This document shows, piece by piece, positions 27,338-33,064 of a stretch of 33,064 nt of DNA (the first letter of the stretch is position 1; the number at the start of each line of letters is the position of its first letter). A program made the position numbers and the translations under genes. The stretch lies in the NCBI GenBank assembly GCA_017428925.1, contig JAFRPY010000122.1, forward strand, positions 1 through 33,064. Direction: 5' to 3'. The notes beneath the pieces are model-generated. The model was given only the letters and a program-made list of their open reading frames with translations, made no database searches and had not been told where the DNA came from. Source of the stretch: Prevotella sp. GTDB lineage: Bacteria > Bacteroidota > Bacteroidia > Bacteroidales > Bacteroidaceae.

Positions 27338-27938
27338 ATGGTGTGCGGTTTAAGATTGAACGGCCAAGAGTCACCTCGTCCGTATATTCAAGTTCGTCAC
27401 CTACGGATATTCCGCGGGCTATAACACTCAGTTTCACATCGCATCCCTGCAGCTTCCGGGAAATATAGAAATTCGTTGTGTCGCCTTCCATCGTACTACT
27501 CAAAGCAAGAATAACCTCGGAAACTCCACCGGACTCGACACGTTTTACGAGTGAGTCAATTTCTATATCGGAAGGACCAATTCCATCCATCGGAGAGATG
27601 ATGCCGCCCAGCACATGATAAAGCCCGTGATACTGCTGGGTATTTTCGATAGCCATCACGTCCTGCACGTTCTCGACCACGCAAATTGTGGAAGCATCAC
27701 GCCGGGAATCGGAGCATACCGGGCATATCTCGGTGTCGCTGATGTTATGACAACGACGGCAATACCTCACTTCTTTCTTCATTCTCGATACAGAATTGGC
27801 AAACTGCTCAACGTCATCTTCCGTCTGACGGAGCAGATGGAGCACAAGACGGAGAGCCGTCTTACGCCCTATTCCAGGAAGTTTCGAGAATTCCGATACT
27901 GCCTTCTCCAACAACTGTGATGGGTATTGCTGATTCAT
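27318..27938 (-). CDS. recR: Recombination protein RecR
   Basis: RecR works with RecO and RecF to load RecA at single-strand gaps. The 206-residue product has an N-terminal helix-hairpin-helix ([13 protein letters not shown], 19-31), a zinc finger with C60, C63, C72 and C75, and a Toprim domain that starts around CVVEN (E89). Length is standard. It is the first gene of a four-gene leftward run. A perfect -7 element ends just 8 bases before the ATG. Confidence 0.97.
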   Translation of the reverse strand: MNQQYPSQLLEKAVSEFSKLPGIGRKTALRLVLHLLRQTEDDVEQFANSVSRMKKEVRYCRRCHNISDTEICPVCSDSRRDASTICVVENVQDVMAIENTQQYHGLYHVLGGIISPMDGIGPSDIEIDSLVKRVESGGVSEVILALSSTMEGDTTNFYISRKLQGCDVKLSVIARGISVGDELEYTDEVTLGRSILNRTPFDGKSK

Positions 27939-27946
27939 TTTCGGGG

Positions 27947-27954
27947 CAAAGGTA
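27947..27954 (-). promoter_or_regulatory. -7 promoter element of recR
   Basis: The minus strand reads TACCTTTG. Only 8 bases separate it from the recR ATG, so the mRNA leader should be absent or a few bases long. No TTTG is found at the ideal -33 distance. Confidence 0.65.
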
Positions 27955-27976
27955 ACGTTTTTTCTGGAATTTTATG

Positions 27977-27984
27977 TACCTTTG
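27977..27984 (+). promoter_or_regulatory. -7 promoter element of engB
   Basis: TACCTTTG matches TAnnTTTG, 21 bases before the engB ATG. It lies back to back with the recR element, 22 bp away. No clear -33 TTTG is present. Confidence 0.65.
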
Positions 27985-28005
27985 CATCCGAAAAAATAAA
28001 AAAAC

Positions 28006-28611
28006 ATGGAAATCAACAGTTCAGAATATTCAATTTCAAGTCCAACGGTCGGCATGTGTCCCAAGGACACCAAGCCCGAATATGCTTTCATCGGACGAAG
28101 CAATGTGGGGAAATCGAGTCTTATCAACATGCTCTGCAACCACAAAGGACTGGCCAAGACATCATCCACACCGGGAAAGACGCTGCTCATCAACCATTTC
28201 ATCATCAACAAGGAATGGTATCTCGTCGACCTCCCCGGATATGGATATGCCAAACGATCGAAGACTCAGCGCGACAAACTGGAACAGATGATTGCGCAAT
28301 ACATTCTTCAGCGCCAGCAACTGACCAATGTTTTCGTTCTGATTGACATACGCCACGACCCGCAGACCATCGACCGCGAATTCATCGACTGGCTTGGAAA
28401 GAGCCAAATCCCCTTCTGCATCGTATTCACAAAAGCCGACAAACTGGCCAAGACGAAAGTGGAACCGGCAGCAAAGGCGTGGATGGAGAAGATGCTCGAC
28501 ACATGGGAAGAGCTTCCCCCCTACTTCATCACTTCGGCAGAAAGCAAGCTAGGGCGTGAAGACGTGTTGGGTTACATCGAATCAATCAACAAATCGCTGA
28601 AGGATTTATAA
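28006..28611 (+). CDS. engB: Ribosome biogenesis GTPase EngB (YsxC/YihA)
   Basis: EngB is a GTPase needed for assembly of the large ribosomal subunit. The 201-residue product has G1 GRSNVGKS (30-37), G2 with STPGKT (54-59), G3 DLPGYG (75-80), G4 TKADKL (about 143-148) and a G5-type TSAES near the end. Length and motif order fit the family. It is divergent from recR and is followed by the ABC-F gene after 9 bp, so they are probably cotranscribed. Confidence 0.97.
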   Translation: MEINSSEYSISSPTVGMCPKDTKPEYAFIGRSNVGKSSLINMLCNHKGLAKTSSTPGKTLLINHFIINKEWYLVDLPGYGYAKRSKTQRDKLEQMIAQYILQRQQLTNVFVLIDIRHDPQTIDREFIDWLGKSQIPFCIVFTKADKLAKTKVEPAAKAWMEKMLDTWEELPPYFITSAESKLGREDVLGYIESINKSLKDL

Positions 28612-28620
28612 CATTAAATT

Positions 28621-30429
28621 ATGGCCGTTCCTGTCGTAGATGTCCAGAACCTGACGAAATCGTTTGGTGCACAAGTCCTGTTTGAGAACATTTCTTTCTC
28701 AATAGCAGAAGGACAGAAAGTGGGGCTCATCGCCCGAAACGGAACGGGAAAGTCCACCTTGCTCTCCGTGCTTACTGGGAAGGAAGGCTACGACCAGGGA
28801 ACCATCATCTACCGCCGCGACCTTCGTGTCGGTATGCTTGAACAGACGCCCGTCTTCGACCCTGAAGAAAGTGTACTCGATGCATGTTTCAACCATCAGG
28901 GAGAAAACGAGAAGATTCTGAGAGCCAAGCAAATACTCACTCAACTCAAAATCAGAGACCTCAACCAACCGATGGGACAATTGTCGGGAGGTCAGCAGAA
29001 GCGTGTCGCTCTGGCGAACGTTCTTATTACAGAACCCGACTTCATCATCCTCGACGAGCCAACCAATCATCTCGATTTGGAAATGATTGAATGGCTGGAA
29101 GGTTATCTGAACCGAGGCAACCGAACGCTGTTGATGGTTACTCACGACCGCTTCTTCCTCGACCGTGTATGCTCGCTAATCCTGGAACTCGACAACCGGA
29201 GCCTTTACACTTACCGTGGGAATTATTCTTACTATCTGGACAAGCACCAAGAACGCATTGACAACACTCGCGCTGAGATAGCCCGTGCCAATAACCTCTA
29301 CCGAAGAGAACTCGAGTGGATGCGCCGCCAACCTCAGGCAAGAGGCCATAAGGCCCGATATCGCGAAGAGGCATTCTACGAACTTGAGAAGGTTGCCAAG
29401 CAGAGAATTGAGGACCGCCAGATGAGGCTGAAATCCTCGAACATCTATATCGGCTCCAAAATTTTCGAATGCCAGTATGTGTCGAAAAAGTATGAAATTG
29501 AGGCGGAACCAGGAAAAGAACAGGAAGACATCGTTATCCTTAACAATTTCTACTACAACTTTGCCCGATTCGAGAAGATGGGTATAGTTGGCAACAACGG
29601 AACGGGAAAATCGACTTTCATCAAGCTCCTGCTCGGAGAAGTAATGCCCGACAGCGGTAAATTCGACATCGGAGACACCGTACGGTTCGGCTATTTCTCA
29701 CAAGAAGGACTAAAGTTCAACGAAAGCCAGAAGGTTATCGACGTTATCACCGACATAGCCGAATACATCGACCTTGGCGGAGGACGCCATCTGACGGCTT
29801 CACAATTCCTTCAGCATTTTCTCTTTACGCCCGAACAACAGCACAACTATGTCTATAAACTCTCGGGTGGTGAAAAACGAAAGCTGTATTTGTGCACGGT
29901 GCTGATGAAGAACCCGAACTTCCTGATTCTCGATGAACCTACCAACGACCTCGACATTCAGACGCTTCAGATTTTGGAAGAGTACCTTCAAGACTTCCCT
30001 GGCTGTGTCATCGTCGTGAGCCACGACAGATATTTTATGGACAAGGTCATCGACCACTTGCTCGTTTTCAAGGGACAGGGCGTCATCAAGGACTTCCCCG
30101 GCAACTACACGCAATTCCGTGAATGGTCACAACTGGCTGAGAAATCAGACGTTGATGAGAAAAGCACAAAAAATCAACCGGCGCCCAAGAAGTCGTATCG
30201 CAACGAAACGCGCCGCCGCATGAGCTATAAAGAAAAGCGTGAATTCGAACAGTTGGAGAAAGAAATCGAAGCTTTGGAAAACGAACAGAAACAACTGGAA
30301 GAAGCCCTTTGCAGCGGTACGCTTTCGGTAGAAGAACTCACCGAAAAAAGCAAAAGACTGCCCCTGCTGAAGGATGAACTCGACGAAAAGAGCATGCGCT
30401 GGCTGGAACTTTCGGAAATAGAAAACTGA
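28621..30429 (+). CDS. ABC-F family ATPase, Uup-like
   Basis: The 602-residue product has two ABC domains and no membrane segment. Domain 1 shows ARNGTGKST (38-46), LSGGQ (121-125) and DEPTNHLD (145-152). Domain 2 shows GNNGTGKST (324-332), LSGGE (414-418) and DEPTNDLD (438-445). Between them is the P-site-tRNA interaction linker with a long charged helix pair. The C-terminal part (about 535-602) is a coiled coil, as in Uup. ABC-F proteins act on ribosomes or on DNA branch points. Antibiotic-resistance types exist, but nothing here points to that. It follows engB, which suggests a ribosome link. Confidence 0.92.
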   Translation: MAVPVVDVQNLTKSFGAQVLFENISFSIAEGQKVGLIARNGTGKSTLLSVLTGKEGYDQGTIIYRRDLRVGMLEQTPVFDPEESVLDACFNHQGENEKILRAKQILTQLKIRDLNQPMGQLSGGQQKRVALANVLITEPDFIILDEPTNHLDLEMIEWLEGYLNRGNRTLLMVTHDRFFLDRVCSLILELDNRSLYTYRGNYSYYLDKHQERIDNTRAEIARANNLYRRELEWMRRQPQARGHKARYREEAFYELEKVAKQRIEDRQMRLKSSNIYIGSKIFECQYVSKKYEIEAEPGKEQEDIVILNNFYYNFARFEKMGIVGNNGTGKSTFIKLLLGEVMPDSGKFDIGDTVRFGYFSQEGLKFNESQKVIDVITDIAEYIDLGGGRHLTASQFLQHFLFTPEQQHNYVYKLSGGEKRKLYLCTVLMKNPNFLILDEPTNDLDIQTLQILEEYLQDFPGCVIVVSHDRYFMDKVIDHLLVFKGQGVIKDFPGNYTQFREWSQLAEKSDVDEKSTKNQPAPKKSYRNETRRRMSYKEKREFEQLEKEIEALENEQKQLEEALCSGTLSVEELTEKSKRLPLLKDELDEKSMRWLELSEIEN

Positions 30430-30511
30430 AAAACCAGCGTATTAATATTAAATTCTGTTAAACTCTCAACAGATTATTCGCCCAACATTCTTCATTCTTC
30501 TTGAAAAGTAG

Positions 30512-30519
30512 TACCTTTG
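30512..30519 (+). promoter_or_regulatory. -7 promoter element of rho
   Basis: TACCTTTG matches TAnnTTTG, and the rho ATG lies 79 bases downstream. No TTTG is present at the ideal -33 distance. The leader is longer than most others here and shows no strong hairpin. Confidence 0.65.
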
Positions 30520-30598
30520 CACCCGTTAAGAAGAACATACATGCTGTTTCCGTCCGTGAAACAACAACATTTTATCAAAATTCCCTCATATTTATTAT

Positions 30599-32590
30599 AT
30601 GTACAACAAAGAAGAACTATTATCAAAAAGTATCTCCGAACTGGAAGATATTGCTAAAGGACTGAATGTAAAGATCAAGTCTGGTCAGAGCATGGAGGAT
30701 ATTGTGTATGACATCATCGAGGCACAGGCCATCGATTATGCAAGCAAGAACCCCATGGGCACAAAACGCAAGCGCACCAGGATAACAAAAAAAGATACCG
30801 ACAGGGTTTATTCCGTCAACGGAAAAGAAGGCGAGAACTTTGACCTGAAGAAAAACAAGACTACCGCTGAACCTGTACCTCTCTTCAAGGATATTCCTGA
30901 GAAGACAGAAACCGAGCCGGTGACCGCTGAAGCCGCTCCTGCCGAGGAGCCTGAAAAGCCGGCACCCAAAAAGCGCGGACGCAAGTCGAAGGCCGAATTG
31001 GCTGCCATTGCTGAGGCTGAAGCAAGAGCTAAGGCTGAGGAAATGGTAGATGAAGGAAACCAGGAAACAGTCAGCCAGCCACAAGAAGAGCCTGTTGTCA
31101 GCGAGGTTCCCGAGACAGAATCAGCACCAGATAACACAGAAGCCGACTATATTCCAGAAGCTCAGTTTACTCCTGCTGATGATATGGACAAGGACGCTGA
31201 GAAGCAGGAACTGCTTGCACAACTTCAGGCTAAGGTCAACGACCACAACAAGTTGGCCGACGAAAAGCGAGAAATAATCGAAGACGGGATTTGGGAAGGC
31301 GATCCGGGCGACGGCACCGATTTCATAACGGTTGTTGATTTGCCCATCGAGGACCACTCCGTGCTGCCCAACTACGACATGTTCGACAATCCCACCACAC
31401 CCATCAGCTCGCCAACGACCAACTACAGGCAACCCGCTGCACCCCAGCCCACAAATGTCGCCTACGATTTCTCCGACATCATCACAGCCAACGGTGTGCT
31501 TGAAGTTATGCCCGATGGCTACGGATTCCTACGTTCAAGCGACTACAACTATCTCTCGTCGCCCGATGATGTCTACGTAAGTGTACAACAAATCAAGCGT
31601 TATGGTTTGAAGACAGGCGACGTCGTGCTCTGCCACGTTCGTCCGCCACACGAAGGTGAGAAATATTTCCCGCTGACAAGCATCGACAAGATCAATGGAC
31701 GTCGCCCAGATGAAGTGCGCGACCGCATACCCTTCGAACATCTCACCCCACTCTTCCCCGATGAGAAATACACGCTCTGTGGCGACCCGCGCACAACAAA
31801 CCTCAGCACGCGTATCGTTGACCTCTTCGCTCCTATCGGTAAGGGACAGCGTGCACTCATCGTTGCTCAGCCCAAGACGGGTAAGACCATCTTGATGAAA
31901 GATGTGGCCAATGCCATCGCCGCCAATCATCCCGAGGCTTACCTGATGATGCTGCTCATCGACGAACGCCCTGAAGAAGTCACCGATATGGCCCGCACCG
32001 TTAATGCCGAAGTAATCGCATCGACCTTCGACGAGCCTGCCGAGCGTCACGTAAAGATTGCCGGCATTGTTCTCGAAAAAGCAAAACGCATGGTGGAATG
32101 CGGCCACGATGTGGTCATTTTCCTCGACTCCATTACCCGTCTGGCCCGTGCTTACAACACAGTTGCTCCAGCATCGGGCAAGGTTCTTACCGGTGGTGTT
32201 GATGCCAATGCCCTGCAGAAACCCAAGCGTTTCTTCGGTGCTGCCCGTAACATCGAGGACGGAGGTTCGCTCACCATCATTGCCACTGCCCTCATCGACA
32301 CCGGTTCAAAGATGGACGAAGTGATCTTCGAGGAATTCAAGGGTACGGGTAATATGGAACTCCAGCTCGACCGTACGCTCTCCAACAAGCGTATCTTCCC
32401 GGCTGTCAATCTCGTGGCTTCTTCTACCCGTCGCGACGATTTGCTACAAGACAAGACCACGCTCGACCGCATGTGGATTCTTCGCAAGGCTATTTCCGAC
32501 ATGAATTCCATCGAGGCCATGAACGAGATTCATTCACGCATGGAAAAGACCCAGAACAACGAAGAATTCCTGCTCTCGATGAATTCGTAA
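30599..32590 (+). CDS. rho: Transcription termination factor Rho with large disordered insertion
   Basis: Rho is a hexameric RNA helicase that ends transcription. The 663-residue product is far longer than E. coli Rho (419). Residues 1-48 form the N-terminal helical Rho_N domain. Residues about 49-285 are rich in Glu, Ala, Pro, Lys and Asp and look disordered, including the basic [11 protein letters not shown] patch. The RNA-binding cold-shock domain begins near 289 ([15 protein letters not shown]). The ATPase core has P-loop QPKTGKT (about 425-431), [10 protein letters not shown] and the [16 protein letters not shown] region. In Bacteroides thetaiotaomicron such an insertion drives Rho phase separation and gut fitness (family knowledge). 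Gene assignment is certain. Confidence 0.97.
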   Translation: MYNKEELLSKSISELEDIAKGLNVKIKSGQSMEDIVYDIIEAQAIDYASKNPMGTKRKRTRITKKDTDRVYSVNGKEGENFDLKKNKTTAEPVPLFKDIPEKTETEPVTAEAAPAEEPEKPAPKKRGRKSKAELAAIAEAEARAKAEEMVDEGNQETVSQPQEEPVVSEVPETESAPDNTEADYIPEAQFTPADDMDKDAEKQELLAQLQAKVNDHNKLADEKREIIEDGIWEGDPGDGTDFITVVDLPIEDHSVLPNYDMFDNPTTPISSPTTNYRQPAAPQPTNVAYDFSDIITANGVLEVMPDGYGFLRSSDYNYLSSPDDVYVSVQQIKRYGLKTGDVVLCHVRPPHEGEKYFPLTSIDKINGRRPDEVRDRIPFEHLTPLFPDEKYTLCGDPRTTNLSTRIVDLFAPIGKGQRALIVAQPKTGKTILMKDVANAIAANHPEAYLMMLLIDERPEEVTDMARTVNAEVIASTFDEPAERHVKIAGIVLEKAKRMVECGHDVVIFLDSITRLARAYNTVAPASGKVLTGGVDANALQKPKRFFGAARNIEDGGSLTIIATALIDTGSKMDEVIFEEFKGTGNMELQLDRTLSNKRIFPAVNLVASSTRRDDLLQDKTTLDRMWILRKAISDMNSIEAMNEIHSRMEKTQNNEEFLLSMNS

Positions 32591-32646
32591 AGGGATTCGG
32601 AAAGAGGTCCTTCAATTTCGTAGATGGCAAGTTTTTGACCAAATTA

Positions 32647-32678
32647 TTTGGAAATAAGGATAAAATGATGTAATTTTG
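32647..32678 (+). promoter_or_regulatory. Promoter of tRNA-Arg
   Basis: TTTG at 32647-32650, a 20 bp spacer and TAATTTTG at 32671-32678 give a full Bacteroidetes promoter. The tRNA starts 15 bases later. Confidence 0.88.
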
Positions 32679-32692
32679 CACCGCTTTAAAGG

Positions 32693-32767
32693 GGTTCCGT
32701 AGCTCAGTTGGATTAGAGCAACTGCCTTCTAAGCAGTAGGTCTTGGGTTCGAACCCCAACGGAATCA
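32693..32767 (+). tRNA. tRNA-Arg (TCT)
   Basis: The 75 nt cloverleaf has acceptor GGTTCCG/CGGAATC (one G-T pair), anticodon arm CTGC-CTTCTAA-GCAG with anticodon TCT, and T-arm TTGGG-TTCGAAC-CCCAA. The discriminator base is A. CCA is not encoded. A promoter lies upstream and a terminator 4 bases downstream, so it is a single-gene unit. Confidence 0.96.
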
Positions 32768-32770
32768 CGG

Positions 32771-32802
32771 AATAGGGTGCTTACAATGCGCCCTATTTTC
32801 GT
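32771..32802 (+). terminator. Rho-independent terminator of tRNA-Arg
   Basis: A 10 bp stem with one T-G pair (32771-32780 AATAGGGTGC with 32788-32797 GCGCCCTATT) and a 7 nt loop is followed by TTCGTTG. The T-run is short. Confidence 0.75.
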
Positions 32803-32864
32803 TGTAAATCTTGTGCAAAAATAAGTTGGAAGCGACCAGTGAGTTTGGACACACAAAAAAAATA

Positions 32865-32906
32865 TTGAAAAAAGAAATCATGGGGACGGCCGTCCCCATG
32901 ATTTCT
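32865..32906 (-). terminator. Perfect 34 bp palindrome, terminator of the leftward gene at the right edge
   Basis: Positions 32873-32906 are a perfect 17+17 bp palindrome without a spacer (centre GGGGACGG/CCGTCCCC). On the minus strand it is followed by TTTTTTCAATATTTTTTTT, and it lies 4 bases after the stop codon of the partial leftward gene. This is a typical terminator position and T-run. Confidence 0.88.
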
Positions 32907-32910
32907 GTGA

Positions 32911-33063
32911 TTATATCCACTCCTGATGCCCGTTTTGTTCTCTTGTAATCAGGTCGATGAGGCTGCTTGGTCTTTCTGACGCGGCAGACTGTTCATCTTT
33001 ATCATCTTCCCAAGCGTTGTATTGTCGGGCGCGGGCGGGGCCGCTGCCGCCGCCCCCGTACTC
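32911..33063 (-). CDS. C-terminal end of an unidentified leftward gene (cut by window edge)
   Basis: Fifty codons and a TAA remain in the window. The residues start with a Gly/Pro/Ala-rich, GC-rich part (EYGGGGSGPARARQYN), pass through an acidic WEDDKDEQS segment, and end in SLIDLITREQNGHQEWI. I do not recognise the family. The clean stop followed at once by a strong terminator supports a real gene. The far-right 35 bases are much richer in G+C than the rest of the window, which fits a Gly/Ala/Pro linker. Confidence 0.6.
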   Translation of the reverse strand, partial: EYGGGGSGPARARQYNAWEDDKDEQSAASERPSSLIDLITREQNGHQEWI

Positions 33064-33064
33064 A

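Noticed and set aside
28621-30429. ABC-F antibiotic resistance determinant
   Set aside because: The linker and C-terminal coiled coil fit housekeeping Uup-like proteins, and the gene sits with engB in a core context.
32693-32767. Integration site (att) at tRNA-Arg
   Set aside because: No integrase and no second copy of the tRNA 3' end are within the window.

Overview
The window is ordinary chromosomal core sequence from a member of the Bacteroidota, most likely a Prevotella/Segatella-type Bacteroidales. The evidence is the lineage-specific families (Lnb/DUF4105, DUF3078, a DPP5-like S9 peptidase, a SecA of over 1100 residues, a Rho with a large N-terminal insertion). In addition, nearly every transcription unit starts behind the Bacteroidetes promoter pattern TTTG-N19/20-TAnnTTTG, and Shine-Dalgarno sequences are scarce. 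I see no phage, transposase, CRISPR or restriction genes.

Layout. Positions 1-6112 hold a leftward run: lnb (lipoprotein N-acyltransferase), an alkaline-phosphatase-fold protein that appears to have lost its active site, and secA, closed by a strong terminator. A 0.67 kb gene-free stretch (6113-6786) follows, with a short repeat array and complementary segments. A rightward run (6787-10850) encodes CoaX, an outer-membrane beta-barrel protein, LptC and a CNNM/CorC-type protein. PpiD (10961-13099) has its own -7 element and terminator, and an HD-domain protein follows. The leftward block 13895-16794 has a 52-residue membrane protein, a small conserved protein, a DUF2582 winged-helix protein with a histone-like Lys/Ala tail, and aspS.

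From 16966 come a secreted DUF1573 protein (+), a DUF3078 outer-membrane protein (-), and a rightward run of yidC, a DPP5-like peptidase and an MFS transporter. Between the MFS terminator and two identical tRNA-Asp genes lies a 154 bp array with a strict 22 bp period. It is related to the array at 6262-6387. Next is a leftward run recR, a small membrane protein, a family 2 glycosyltransferase and a GNAT acetyltransferase, with overlapping ends. Divergent from recR are engB and an ABC-F ATPase (rightward), then rho, tRNA-Arg, and the last 50 codons of an unidentified leftward gene cut by the window edge.

How the genes fit together. Much of the window concerns building the cell envelope: SecA and YidC for export and insertion, Lnb for lipoprotein acylation, LptC for LPS transport, PpiD for periplasmic folding, and several outer-membrane beta-barrels. 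The rest is translation (AspRS, tRNA-Asp, tRNA-Arg, EngB, ABC-F), transcription termination (Rho), recombination (RecR) and CoA synthesis. I found no clearly new multi-gene system. The best leads are the 22 bp phased intergenic arrays, the apparently dead phosphatase between lnb and secA, the histone-H1-like DUF2582 protein, and genes whose promoter lies almost on the start codon (lnb, recR).
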